NCBI GenBank assembly: GCA_019914995.1
Contig: CM034126.1
Location: 7,445,001 to 7,509,000 of the forward strand
Direction: 5' to 3'
Origin: Acanthochlamys bracteata
Lineage: Eukaryota > Streptophyta > Magnoliopsida > Pandanales > Velloziaceae
Length of the DNA: 64,000 nt
In this document: one piece after another, positions 47,897-58,556 of the stretch
How positions within the stretch are numbered: the first letter of the stretch is position 1
Layout: every line of letters begins with the position of its first letter
Position numbers and translations under genes: made by a program
The notes under the pieces: generated by a model
What the model saw: the letters and a program-made list of their open reading frames with translations, nothing else
Databases searched by the model: none
What the model was told of the DNA's origin: nothing

Positions 47897-50800
47897 AATA
47901 AATAAACAACTCAAAGAAAAAGGTAGTGAAATGTTCTTTGTCTAATAGGTTTCTACCTGTTTATTTGCAGGGTTTCTCCCCCATGAGAGCCGAACAACTT
48001 GTGTACCAATCATAGTTCCGTGCATTCTTTGAATTGATTCTTCTGCAGATGCTCTAGAGTAGCATATAGGTCAGATATGAATACAATGTTAGAAACCCCA
48101 AACCTCAAAAATAAAAGCTTAACTTTAGTTAATACAACTAAAATGAGTTTATGAGCTAATTCTCAAAAAAAAAAAAAAAAAAAAAGGAAAGTAAATGCGT
48201 CACGCTTCTATTTATGAGAACTCTATTTGGTATAGCACTCGTATAACAACTACTTACAACCAATAAAAATCGATTAGCAGTGACACTATTAAAGCTACCA
48301 AGAGTGGTGGTTTCAATTATACTGTTGCATGGAAGTGCATGACTTCAAATGATGGGTAAGAATCCCCTAAAACAGTTGACATTTGGCAGAAGAAGACCAA
48401 TCAACTCATGTAGTCAATCCGGCATTGATATACAAAAAGAGATTCAAGACATAAATGTACCTTGTGGAAAATTGTACAAACCCACATCCTTTCCCTTGAG
48501 GAGTCTTGACATATATTAGTTCCCCAAATTGTGAAAAAATTTGCCTAAGTTCTTCTTCTGTGATATTTGGATCCAAGTTCCCTACAAATATCTGCATATA
48601 ACAGATCGGCATGGCATCATGGTGGCAATGAGGTCATATGAAAGGTCTACTCATACTTACCGTTGTGTTGGTAACATCATTGTCTGGTGGAACAGGAGCC
48701 AACAGTGGCATGCTATACACTTGGGTAGGGTAGACAGTTGCTGGAATGAAATAATTGAGTTCAGACAAAATCTTGAACTTTGATTAAGACTACTCCATCT
48801 ACTCAACAAAATAATCATACTATGTAGCAAACATTATTCATCACTGCATAACATATCAATACACGATACAGTCCAATCCCCGTATAGAGGCAACCTCTAA
48901 GCAGCTACACATCTTTCTTATGTTACAGTTTATAGTGCATGCTGAAGCAATAGTAGTATACATGTGCACTATCCATTGATTCCAATTGTGACATAAGATG
49001 TAAATTTATATTGAAGAGAAAAGGTAGCATTCTTTCTGGAAATGTTAAACAACAAAAATGCAACAGTGCTAGGAAAATTGAAAGCTTTTCATGTAACTTT
49101 GTGTCTAGATTGATACAGCGAAAAAGCTCACAATCGTACTACTACTTTTCTTTTCATCAATTCAAGATGAGCAAAATATAAATGATTTATCAGCTAAAAA
49201 TAATAAAATCATAACCATAATGATTGAAACATGACAGACAACTAATGACCACTTCAAAATGACGAAGTATTTGAAGTAGCAAGTCACTGTTTAAAAAAAG
49301 CAAACTCTAAATATGTAGAAAAGTTTCAGGATTGAGCTAGACAGTTTTATGAAGACCAAAAATAATAGCAAAAGCGAAGCAAGAATGCGTAACTTCCCAC
49401 AATTATGAACTTCAAACTAAACAAGAAAAACTTCGTCATCTCTCTTAGCATTTAGAGGAAACTTGCAAGTTCCACCAAGTTCGCATGTTACTGAAACACA
49501 ACTATAACCTAATAACATGATGAACTTAGTAACAAACAAGATTCATCAACCCAAAAACATCTGCGAACTAGACTCTCATGTTATCAAATAATAAAAGGAT
49601 CTAGATAGCATAAATGTGAGTCATGATAGAGGTAATGCCAACCTTTAGCAGTGGGATACTGCTGAACCCCAGAAGTTTTCTTAGGAGTGGCAGCGCTGAT
49701 GCGCATAGGCCTGCTCAAGCAGAATACTCCATTCATTTCCGTCATTGCACGATTCCTTTCCAACTCATCTGCAAATTTAACGAAACCATAACCCTTTGAA
49801 CGTCCTGTATTAGGGTCGGTGACAACCTTAGCACCTCTAACTGATGGATATTGAGCTCGAAATGTCTCTTGCAATAAGTAATCTGTAACATCAGGTGCCA
49901 GATCTCCAACAAAAATGGAATGATCAGGCCCATCACTACGCCTTTCTCCCATGCCAAAGGAAGCCCAATTCAACCTGAAAGTTTGGTCTGTTCCAGGCAT
50001 TTGTGTTCCATTATATGTTTGCAAGATTCGCTCTGCAGCTGCATGGGAAGTGAACTCCACAAATCCATAGCCTTCAGGAAGCCCTGTTATTTTGTTACGG
50101 ATGATTTTTATTGAGACAACCTACTTTGACAAAATGAGTTAGTCACTTATGACCAGGTCTGCTCTATGAGAATCACAGATAAAATGGCTAGAAGTAAAAT
50201 ACCCCGCAGGGTTCCTATTGTAGAGAACCTTATTAAATAATAAATATTAGATGAATACCAGTCATAATTGCTGAAATGAATATTCAAATTATAGTGCACT
50301 AGAAGTGTAAAGGTACTTGAATCAAGCAATCATTCATAGTATACTAGCTTCCACAGTCTTGAATGTGTATTCCACAGAGGAGAAATCAAATTCTACCAGT
50401 TCAAAAAATAAGGTTCTAGTAAATCTTCATTCACAGAGTTGCTCATAAACCCCAAAACTGTCATTCAAAACTAGCACAAAAAGCTTAATACCAGTAATAA
50501 CTCTTGACAGAATATATTGCACCACATAGTTTCGCGTTCTCTCTTTTCAAGGTAATAGATGACACCTTATTCAAAAAGTAACCAAGATAAGGGTTTGATG
50601 GATTAACTGTATTTACAATTCAACAAAACAACAAATATTTTCTGCTGTGCTATAAATTTCTACACATACCCTTTATCCCAAGAAAAAATTTTCGAAATTC
50701 TAGATTAATTAGATAAGTTTAAGATACCTCACCATCATGGACCAAAACAATAAAACAGAAGACGAATTCGACCACTTAGACTGCTTTCTATCTTTCAATT

Positions 50801-51063
50801 ATTCCAATAAGAAAGTAACAATAAAGATCCAGAAAAAAAACAAAATTATATTGAACACATAGAAGGGATTCGTTAATTACTTATACCTCGCCGGTGTGGG
50901 CAAAGCAGGAACTAAGGTAGGCCTCGTCGACCCAGTATTGAAGATCGCCGATCCACAGCGTGCGGACTTCTTCGAGCGTCGCGGGATGGTGATACGAAGA
51001 CGACGAATTTGTCGCCGGGTGTTGGTGCCATTGATGCTGCTGCTGGTGCTGCTCCTGCTCCAT
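43080..51063 (-). CDS. RBP45/47-type RNA-binding protein, 8 exons
   Basis: Plant nuclear mRNA-binding protein with three RRM domains; relatives bind poly(U)/poly(A) RNA and move to stress granules. Exons on the minus strand: 51063-50887, 50120-49643, 48740-48661, 48591-48461, 48053-47957, 45835-45680, 43352-43251, 43170-43080. All introns are GT-AG and exon phases agree up to exon 7. RRM1 spans exons 1-2 (LWIGDLQYW, EGYGFVEF), RRM2 is in exon 2 (SIFVGDLAPDV, KGYGFVKF), RRM3 in exons 4-5 (IFVGNLDPNI, GCGFVQF). A one-base insertion in exon 7 places a TGA after about 397 residues, while the conserved tail (PDVDKLNADYLAVHG, LGRTLWLKTSGLS) continues in the next frame. Strong identification; exact RBP45 or RBP47 membership not decided. 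Confidence 0.92.
43251..43352 (-). CDS. RBP45/47-type gene, exon 7 with a frame-shifting insertion
   Basis: Starts AEGVPDMLSMVGAVPAVEQR then EEPL and TGA. One frame over, the same exon continues YDPLAIPDVDK, which is the family sequence after Glu-Glu. The exon is 102 bases, where a phase fit to exon 8 (G|TTA) needs 101. So one extra base lies near 43281-43290. It may be a real truncating allele or an assembly error. Confidence 0.82.
45680..45835 (-). CDS. RBP45/47-type gene, exon 6 (Tyr/Gly-rich region)
   Basis: 52 codons: DQNGIWSQQMDPNQWASAYY, then GYGYDPYAYGATQDPSYYVY and a GYGHYPQQ end; low-complexity Tyr/Gly-rich sequence typical of the C-terminal half. Acceptor TTCAG, donor GTAAGG. Confidence 0.9.
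46659..46697. repeat. TA dinucleotide microsatellite in RBP intron 6
   Basis: About 19 uninterrupted TA units, flanked by CA-rich and mixed purine-pyrimidine repeats from 46600 to 46750. The frame through it (46550-46780) is an artefact. Confidence 0.93.
46798..46980. mobile_element. Half copy of the palindromic MITE
   Basis: Carries only the right-hand half of the family: GAGGTCCGTTCGTATTCCGG ... GAAATTTTATCAACATGTTTTCA ... CACCGGCCACTTTTGGCCGG ... GTGCCCCTATCC. It sits between TA-rich runs in intron 6 of the RBP gene. Confidence 0.6.
46987..47394. mobile_element. Palindromic MITE, copy in RBP intron 6 (subfamily with CCTTAGGGGCACC ends)
   Basis: About 408 bp with long inverted arms: left GGGATAGGAGCACCCCACCC TTAGGGGCACC and right reading GGGGTGCCCGGTGCCCCTAT CCC. 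Inner arms AATCTCCATCGTTGGATATG and its near complement TCTAACGGTGGAGATT are present. Flanked by TATATATA on the left and TATACATATA on the right. No coding capacity. Confidence 0.85.
47422..47846. mobile_element. Palindromic MITE, copy in RBP intron 6 (CCACGGCC subfamily)
   Basis: About 425 bp; ends GGGAAGGGATAGGGGCACTT and (inverted) AAGGGATAGGGGCACTCAAA, with inner palindromic CTCCACGGCCGTTTGTGGCC GTGGAG near 47467-47495 and long inverted arms to the centre near 47640. TA/TG-rich runs lie directly on both sides. Nearly the same element occurs at 61126-61540. Confidence 0.88.
47850..47900. repeat. TA-rich microsatellite
   Basis: TATATGTATA units followed by an uninterrupted TA run (about 47878-47897), directly beside the MITE. 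Confidence 0.9.
47957..48053 (-). CDS. RBP45/47-type gene, exon 5 (end of RRM3)
   Basis: Completes the Arg split from exon 4, then ASAEESIQRMHGTMIGTQVV and RLSWGRNPANKQ, the conserved end of RRM3. Donor GTAGAA, phase 0. Confidence 0.92.
48461..48591 (-). CDS. RBP45/47-type gene, exon 4 (RRM3)
   Basis: IFVGNLDPNITEEELRQIFS (RNP2) to GKGCGFVQFST (RNP1), 131 bases, phase 0 in and 2 out, donor GTACAT. Confidence 0.93.
48661..48740 (-). CDS. RBP45/47-type gene, exon 3 (RRM2-RRM3 linker)
   Basis: 80 bases coding TVYPTQVYSMPLLAPVPPDN and DVTNTT; acceptor TTCCAG and donor GTAAGT. The phases (1 in, 0 out) join exons 2 and 4. Too short to stand out as an open frame. Confidence 0.88.
49643..50120 (-). 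CDS. RBP45/47-type gene, exon 2 (rest of RRM1, RRM2)
   Basis: Begins VVSIKIIRNKITGLPEGYGF (RRM1 RNP1 = EGYGFVEF), continues to RRM2 with SIFVGDLAPDVTDYLLQETF (RNP2) and GRSKGYGFVKFADE (RNP1), and ends QQYPTAK at phase 1 before donor GTTGGC. Confidence 0.93.
50887..51063 (-). CDS. RBP45/47-type gene, exon 1
   Basis: 59 codons from ATG (MEQEQHQQQHQWHQHPATNS), Gln/His-rich, then EEVRTLWIGDLQYWVDEAYL, the RNP2 half of RRM1. The donor GTATAA follows TGE at phase 0. The Gln-rich start is typical of this family. Confidence 0.92.
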
Positions 51064-51120
51064 GCGCCGCTTGCTACTGCTTTCCTTCTTTCACAGAGAG
51101 TTACCAAAGTAGTACTTACG
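51064..51120 (-). promoter_or_regulatory. Presumed 5' leader of the RBP45/47-type gene
   Basis: Sequence upstream of the ATG at 51063, with no in-frame upstream ATG seen in the first 50 bases. Its outer limit is unknown. The TTA-flanked DNA element begins only about 155 bp upstream, so the gene's promoter lies in or across that insertion. Confidence 0.4.
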
Positions 51121-51379
51121 AGTTACGGGTTATGTTTAGACCCGAATTATCTGCCTGATAAGAAACGCGTCTCTTTAACCTACTAGTTTAAAAAACTGAA
51201 CTGTAACGCGTCTCTTTACGGTGTGTTTGGTTGGGCCGTTCATAAAGGGAATGGAAGAGAAAGAAAAATGCTTTTCCAATGATTTTGTGTTTAGGTTGCA
51301 ATTTACTGTTGAGAGAAGAAGTTGAATGAGAGAAGTAGGAGGTAAAAAAACTACTATGCGTAAGTGGAATCATTACATC

Positions 51380-51684
51380 CTAAATCGAAGTATAAACGGG
51401 GAGACAGAATGCGTGCGTTCTCTTTGCTAGGGCTTTTCTCATTCCTGCCCCGTGCGTGCGTGTTCTCCACGCTCGCTCCTGCGCTCTCCCCATTCGCTCC
51501 CGCATTTTCTGCACTCGATCTCGCTCTCGTTCGTCAGCGATCTCTCTCCGCTGGGGTAGATCGGCACATATCGATCTCTTCCATTCTCCACAGTTTCTTC
51601 TGCTTCCATTTATCGGAGATCTGTCTCCCATGAGACCTCGTTTGTCTTCATTTTCGGACATCCGGAGTCCGATTTCTCTTGGTT
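51380..51684 (+). other. CT-rich 5'-leader-like exon
   Basis: GC-richer than its surroundings, with CTCGCTC and TCTCTC runs as in plant ribosomal-protein leaders, and a possible donor at TCTCTTGGTTAG (about 51675-51687) leading into T-rich intron-like sequence. Open frames on both strands here are compositional and show no domain. It could be the leader of the RPL8 copy downstream; that link is inferred. Confidence 0.4.
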
Positions 51685-52575
51685 AGATAAAATTCGCTCT
51701 TGATTCGTTGCATTTTCTTAATATTTCGAAGAATTGATTATAGATTGGTTATACGGATTCGGTTAGAGTTGAAATGGTGACTGTTTATTCATTTTTCTGA
51801 ATTTTTTGCTGTGCATTGATTGATTCATTTGTTGATTTAATAATTGCTTGTTGTTCGGTTTGTGATTGCGTGATATTGCAATTTTTTGCTGTTTGAGATT
51901 GGTTCAGCATGAGTTTTCTTTTCTCCTTATAATTTTGTTCACAGAAGGACTTGAACAATATGATATGGCTGGATAGCTTCCTTTGTAGAAACTTTGCAAG
52001 TGAGTTATTGCTTTTTGTTGGTTTATGAGTAACTTTTTTTGTATTGAAGGATTTAAGATGTTTGGATTCTCTTATAGCTACTTCTTCAATTCTAGTGGAT
52101 AATTTACACATTTTACATGCTTGATATGTATCACTTTAATCTATAGGCTTCCTGGGCTAGTTGTTCTTAATATTGCTATCATGTTATAGTACATCAGTAA
52201 CTTGTTGACTGATGGTAGTACTAGCTACTAAGAACAGCTTATGTTTTCTCATAGTTTTTAGTTGATGTGAATGTATTTGTTATATTTAGTGGTTGTGCCT
52301 GATGACATCAAGTGTAGCTCTGTACTCTTTTGGATAAACTGAGATATATATGTCATTGTTCTTCTTGAGAATTAATTTGATGTGTTAGCATGCTTTCTTA
52401 AACATTATAACACTTCGAATTCTTCTTTCCAATGTGTTGTAGAACATCATGCTGTAAATTGTGTTATTTTATCTTGCATTTTTTTAATGAATTTGTTGTT
52501 TTCTAGAAATTTTCTTAGCATCAACCTAGTTTGCTTGATAATGTTGACTAAAAATACGACTTCATATACTTACAG

Positions 52576-52850
52576 GGTTAAGCTCCCATCTGGTGCAAAG
52601 AAAGTTCTTCCTAGTGGTTGTAGAATGATGATTGGGCAGGTTGCTGGCGGTAGGACTGAGAAATCACATCTTAAGGCGGGTAATGCACATCCCCATTGCG
52701 ATGGTAACCACCAGCACATTAGTCACGCGTCAGCAGTAAGGCATGATGCTCCTCCCTGGGCAGAAGATTGATCTCATTGTTGCCAGGAGAACCGGACGTC
52801 TCCGCAAACAGGCTATTGCTACTGCTGCCAAGGCTGAGAAGAGCTCTTAA
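52576..52850 (+). pseudogene. RPL8: Ribosomal protein L8 (uL2) last-exon fragment, broken
   Basis: Starts after an intact acceptor (ACTTACAG) with [26 protein letters not shown], then [13 protein letters not shown]. About 22 residues of the conserved RNA-binding loop region are deleted, and [20 protein letters not shown] follows (family HPHGGGNHQH, where the loop contacts the peptidyl transferase centre; two Gly are changed). One extra base after APP shifts frame, then [27 protein letters not shown] and stop. No upstream RPL8 exons were found. The retained acceptor argues for a genomic rather than mRNA-derived copy. Confidence 0.88.
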
Positions 52851-53600
52851 TAACTTGTTATTTGTATTTGACTGGTTATTTTATTTGCATTAAGTTTATG
52901 GTCTTTTCAGTCTTCATCTCAGTTGATGGTTATTTTTTTTCATAGTGTTTGTCAAGTGCATGATGTATGGTTCATGTTATATATATTATAGTGTGATCTA
53001 CAATGTGCTGAAATTGACATGCGTGGTTGATTGACTTAAGCTATTGTTGTGGTAGTGCTGAGTGTAATTACTTTTTGATTGATTTAATAGAGTTTGCAGC
53101 TTCAAACAACTATAATCATTTTCAAGTAATTAAAGGATGAGTTTAAAATTCTTTGGTTCTATAACTCTAATTATTAATATTGATACATGTTTATATTTGA
53201 ATTCGATATGATCAAGTTATGAAAATATGATAATAGAAAAATATTTTTTTATTCTGTAGTTCTCTACACAGTGAAGCAAAAATAAAGACAGAATATTTTG
53301 ATTCCCACATCATATGCACTTGTTATTATTTACATAAAAAAATATTTTTTATAAACAACTATAGAAATAAACATGTATTTAATTTTTAAATATGAGATAA
53401 ATTTTATATAATTGCATGCGACAAAAATATTTATAAATAAAATAGTAAACATAAGTATTATAAGAACTTAGATAAATAAAAGGATATTTTTGTCTTTTTA
53501 TTCATATTTTTTCTTCCTTTACTCTTCTAATCCAAACACAATTTGCTCTTACATTTTTTTCCCTTTATTAATTTATCCAAATACTATCAAAATTTTCTTT
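52851..53600. other. No gene; 3' flank of the RPL8 fragment
   Basis: T-rich sequence that may include the original 3' untranslated region up to about 53080, then AT-rich DNA leading to the right end of the TTA-flanked element. Confidence 0.4.
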
Positions 53601-53690
53601 TTTCCTTACTTCTTCTTCCTTTCCTATCCCTTCTTTCTCTTCTACTTTCTCTTCTTTATGAACCCTTCATCCAAACACACCGTTAGAGAC

Positions 53691-56600
53691 AGTTTGGCCA
53701 TTTGGCGAAGCGTTTTACAACTTATCAGCTTTTATTTTATATTTTTTAATATTTATAAATTTATTTAAAATTATAAAAATATAAAAAAATTCTCGTAATA
53801 AAATTTTATTTTTATTTATTATTATTAAATTTTTTTAAGTTAAAATAATATAGATCATTTATCGAAATATGATGAAAATATTTTACATTCTAAAAAAGCT
53901 CCTTCAAAAGCGTTCTAAATAACTTTCTTACACTACAAATTTATACTTTTAGTCAAAATTTTCAAATTAAGTTTTTATCAAATATACTAGCTTCATATTT
54001 TTCTTTCTTTTTTTCAACAATAACCAAAGTCTTGCAACGTATTTTGTTATGCATATATGGAAGATTTCAAGGAAGAAAATAGTTTTAAAAATATTGAAGA
54101 TATTATTTACATATTTGAAGAAAAATCGCAACCAAATCACGCAGAATTTAGTAACAAATTTCAAAAAAAATAAAAAATAAATGAAATAGGAATTTCTTCT
54201 TCAATCTCTCTTTGAACACTCTTCAACAATTCAATCATTTTTCGATCTCTCTTGACGCTACATTGATAAAAATATGAATTTTATTAAAATTATGAAAATT
54301 TTTAAAAGAAAGTATTTTCTACTTCTTCAACCTTATTCTACATTTTTTTTTCAAAAAAAACCTAAGAAAGTGATAAAATTTATATAGTTTGAAAAAAAAT
54401 TGTCACAAGATTAATAATTAAATTTGTAATAAAAATAGAAACATTTGCTGATAAGATTATTAGAAATATGAAATAGAGAATTTTAAAGAAGAAAAATATG
54501 AAGTTTTTTCGACCATTCTTCTAAAAAATTTTTAAAAAGCCTAAAATTGCTAGAAGCTATATTGTTTGGAAAATAATTTATCGTAAGATTTGTAAATAAA
54601 TTCCAAAATCATCCGGTCAAAGAATAGATGAATAGTCATAAAAAAATCTAATAGTCGACTAATGTCTTTCTTTGATCATTATTTTTTACTGTTAATAAAA
54701 ATTAGTCAACCATTAATCAAAAAATCCCGTACTTCAAACCTCATTCTACTTCGTTCGACCACTACTCGAGTCTTTTTTGAACAACAATTAAACGCCTACT
54801 TCTTTGAACCAATTATTTTTGGGTTGTTTTATATTTATAAGATACTAGTTGGAATAGCTTAGTTGGATATGTGTAATATGTATGCGTAGTTAAAAGTTAT
54901 AAAGTAAATGTTTGTACTAAATGGCATTATAAAAGTATTTTTTCATACCAATCTCTCACGTTTTGATGAAAACCCCACAAGTGATGTATACAAGTTGTTA
55001 TGGAACCTTTGCCACCGTAAGCCTAAACGGAAATGTAATACATGATTGGAAAGTTAGCTAGATAAAGAAAGAACTAGTGTCTTTGTTCCAACAAAAATTT
55101 TCTTGAAGATGCAAGACAATATACTTAGCACCAAACATCTCATATTTAATATTAGTTTCTTTGGTTGCATTATACGCTTCCGATTGTAAGTGTGCAACGT
55201 CGTTAAGATCGAAATTTTATATAGGATCGTTTCGTTTATGTAGGATCACAAAATCGGGAGTTAAGTAAGATCGTAATATCTTACTTATCGGTAATTCTTT
55301 TATAAAATTATTTAACGCTTTTGAAAATTAGATAGTATTTATTAAAATTACTGAAAATTTAAGACATAATTTTTTCTTATATTTCACATTATTGTAATAA
55401 ATTAAAAATATTCATATTTGTAGTTCAGATGAAATATATCATTAACAATTTCTTATATTTCATTTAGTTTATTATCACAATCTCTTTATATATTATGTCA
55501 TTATTTTATAAATGCATACTTATATAGTTATACTCATATTTAGAAAATCTAAACATTTATGGAATGAATCAATTAGGGCGTGTTTCAAATGCCCATAACT
55601 CTATCTTTTTAAGCAGATTTAGAGTTCCGAACAGCTCAGATGTTTTATTTGCATAAGGAATTTAAAACTCAACTTTCATATACGAAACACCGTTTCGAAC
55701 TTTCTTATTTGCATATTTTTCAATATAATACTATCAATATTTAACTCGCCTTCAAAAACTATTGAAACACAAATACTGAACTCTATTTTCAACTCATTAT
55801 ACTTCATACATTTTATTTTCAAGAAATTCAGTTACAGACATTTGAAACACGCCCTTATACGTCATGCAATTGTCTTTATCATCTCAAAATAATAAAAAAA
55901 ATCATCCAAAATACCACCGTACAGAATAATATTTTGCTCTTATAACAAATCCCTCATAAAATAAACTAAATACTACCGCACTCTACAAATGAACGATGGA
56001 TCTTCTCTAGCTATTCCAATTTTACTCAAAATTTTGAGAGCTCTCTTGATTTATGAAGATTTTTTATAAATTTAAATTATAAGATCGCAAATAAGATCAG
56101 GATCTTAAAAATTTTAGGATTAAAATTATGATTTTATAGATTAGAAGTAAGATCGGAATTTTGTGTCAAGTAGGATATTTTGTTGATATAAAATCGTAAG
56201 ATTTTAAGATTTAAATCGGAATTTAAACAACCACGCAAGTGTCATGAAAATGTTGAATCAAGAGCAAAAAAAGAAACCAAACACAAAATGTCAAAGATTT
56301 GAGTAGATAAAGACACTTTTATAATGCAACATATTAATGCAAATATTTATTTCTTACTTTTAACTACCAACAACTCATAAATATCATACTTTCGCAACTG
56401 AACTATTTGAACATCTATCTCATAAATATCAAATAATTTTAATTAATTAGTTCAAAAAGGTGGTTCTTTAACTATAGTTTGAAAAAGAGTTAAACAATAG
56501 TCAAATTAAAAAGGATGAGGTCGAAGAAGGGGCTTGTTTAACTAATGGCTAACCAAAATTTACTAACAACCAAAGAATAATGGTCGAAGGAAGACATTAG

Positions 56601-57357
56601 TCGACTAGTAGATTTTTATGGCTACTTCGATCGGATGATAAAATTTCATTGTGAAATTCATTTAAAATCTTGTGATAATTGTTTTTTTAGAAATGGTATA
56701 ATATTTAATAATTTTTATTTAATTTTTTGAAGGAAGGTTGAAAATGTCGAAGAAGCTTGAATTCATATTTTCTTATTTTCTTTTTGTTTTCATATTTCTA
56801 TTGATATTCTCTGCAAGTGTTTTTAGAAATTTATTACTAAGTTCAGTAACTAATCTTATGATAATATTTTGAAATTGTATAAATCTTATTATTTTTTTAT
56901 AATTTTTGTATTTTCTAGAGAAATGTCAAACAAGGTCGAAGAAGTATAATTCATACTTTCTCTTGTAATTTTTTTATATTTTTAGTAAAATTTATGTTTT
57001 TTTTGGGAAAAGGATCACTGAGAGGTTGAAAATAGTTGAAGAGATAGTAGAAGAGTGATTAGAGAGAGATTGAAGAGAAATTTATATTATTTATTTATTT
57101 TTTTAATTCTTTTGAAGATTCGTTATTTTTAGAATCTGAATAAAAGAGTGCTTTTAAAAAATGTTTTTTTAAAATAAATAATATTCTTATTTTATTTCGA
57201 TAAACGAGCTATACTATTTTGATCTAAACAATAATAAAAAAATTTAATAAGCACAATTTTTCTATATTTAAATTTTTAAATAAAACTTATAAAATATTAT
57301 AAAAAATATAAAATAAAAAATTAAAAAATTATTTTTTGAAATGTGTTGCCAAACGCG
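53691..57357. mobile_element. 3.7-kb foldback element with arms over 1 kb
   Basis: The left arm (53691 to about 54985) and the inverted right arm (about 56285 to 57357) match along their length. Examples: TTTTATTTTATATTTTTTA near the ends, CTTCAATCTCTCT (54201 against 57060), AGTCGACTAATGTCTT (54653 against 56596, inverted) and GCATTATAAAAG (54923 against 56313, inverted). Each arm also holds internally repeated blocks around CTTCTTCRACC. No transposase seen. Long arms fit foldback or long-TIR Mutator-like elements; target duplication not identified. The loop contains a Tourist MITE. Confidence 0.75.
55576..55854. mobile_element. Tourist-like MITE, TTA target duplication
   Basis: 279 bp; ends GGGCGTGTTTCAAATG and its exact inverse, with similarity continuing (CCCATAACT against TCTGTAACT). 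TTA flanks it at 55573-55575 and 55855-55857. Non-coding. Nested in the loop of the foldback element. Confidence 0.92.
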
Positions 57358-57454
57358 CCGCCATATATTGGTACCGATTGTTTTTGAGATATGTAAATAA
57401 ATATGTAGTATTTTTTGTACAATTATGTTTTCAAAATCTTTCAAAATCTTTGTA

Positions 57455-58068
57455 CAATTATTGGTCACGGGTTGACCCGTCGGATCAATGGGTTGAACCG
57501 TAATGTCAAAAATACTAAAGTGTTGACGATAGTGCAAACACTTATTATTTAAAAAAAAAATTTTTTCTTTGTTAGAAGGCATAAAAAAATAAAGTAACAA
57601 AAACATATAGAAAAATAAAAAAATATTTTAACTATAAACTTTAAAAGAAATTCTTTGTTTTAAAATAATGTTGTTATTTTTCTTACAATTTAACAAAATT
57701 AGTAATATAAAAACTTAAAAATTACTAATAATAAATATATATAAATAAAATATAAAAACTTATTTTTTGCATTATCACATCCAAATATAAAATTTAAACT
57801 ACATATTATATTTCAATATAAGGCTACTAATAATTATTTTTGTATTAATATATCACAAATTTAAAATTTTTAAAATTTAATTTAATCCGGTTCGACCCGG
57901 ACGAGCGGGTTGAAGCGAGTCGAAACGGATCGATCGGATCGATTGCATAAATGATTTTATAATAAATCCGAACCGATTTACGTTCCGGATCGATCCGGAC
58001 AGGCCGGTTCGAATTTTACAACTATGGCCGGACGGGCTGGTTCGGAGTTTTACAACTATGGACTCAGG
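57455..58068. mobile_element. Probable non-autonomous hAT-like element
   Basis: GGTCACGGGTTGACCCGTCG at the left and GGCCGGTTCGAATTTTACAA near the right are the GC-rich, GGTTCGACCCG-type subterminal blocks common in plant hAT MITEs. The right end is present twice in tandem (TTTTACAACTATGG near 58014 and 58048). The left end is not well preserved and no 8-bp duplication was confirmed. The minus-strand frame at 57268-57606 overlaps it by chance. Confidence 0.4.
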
Positions 58069-58475
58069 AATATATTATGAAACTGACTTTTGTCGAGAAA
58101 ATAAAAAAATAAAGGTTAGGAAGTTCTAACGGTATTTCGTTAAACAATTCGTGCACAGATACCAAATTTTATTTTGAAAAACAAAATCTTCTATACTAGA
58201 GCTATTTAACCAAAAAATCCAACTATAATTAGCCCAGCCTAGTGATTCACGCAGGTCCCACTCGACTCCTGTCTGCTTAACTCAGCCCAGCCGGTGCATT
58301 TACTCCTTGCCGAAATCCCAAGCGCTCTCTTCTTCTTCCAAATCTCCTGGAAGAAGCCGAGATCACCTAAAGAACAAGAGCTTACAACAAAATATAAAAC
58401 AAAAAAGGAAAATATCTGGATCGGTTGGTTATTCCGTTGCTGGATTTTGATTCCGTACGTGTCGGGATGGTGGAC

Positions 58476-58556
58476 ATGGCGATTCCGGCGGCGTTCGTTG
58501 TTGTCCCTTTCGGTATACTCTTCCTTGGCTCCGGACTTATCGTGAATCTCTTCCAG
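58476..58556 (+). CDS. LPAT2: LPAT2 exon 1
   Basis: 27 codons: [20 protein letters not shown] then LIVNLFQ; a hydrophobic membrane anchor. The donor is GTCAAT, weaker than usual. Phase 0. Confidence 0.88.

Larger units (their letters stand above)
51219..53682. mobile_element. TTA-flanked DNA element (PIF/Harbinger-like) enclosing an RPL8 fragment
   Basis: The left end CGGTGTGTTTGG and the inverted right end CCAAACACACCG match perfectly for 12 bases, and a second block, TTCATAAAG, matches at the same distance (bases 21-29) inside both ends. Purine-rich sequence follows in both. The trinucleotide TTA borders each side (51216-51218, 53683-53685), the target duplication of PIF/Harbinger elements. 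Inside lie a CT-rich leader-like exon (51380-51684) and an RPL8 exon (52576-52850), but no transposase. This is consistent with a gene-carrying non-autonomous element; alternatively the ends belong to separate repeats. Confidence 0.55.

Noticed and set aside
51364..51686. Three overlapping open frames on both strands
   Set aside because: All lie in the CT-rich leader-like segment; composition-driven, with no recognisable domain.
52382..52575. Upstream exon of RPL8 (a CVVEHHAV stretch resembles the family's CNVEHHVG)
   Set aside because: The match is eight residues in T-rich sequence with no further similarity; probably chance.
57455..58068. Complete hAT element with target duplication
   Set aside because: The left end is not preserved and no 8-bp duplication could be set, so it is listed only as probable.
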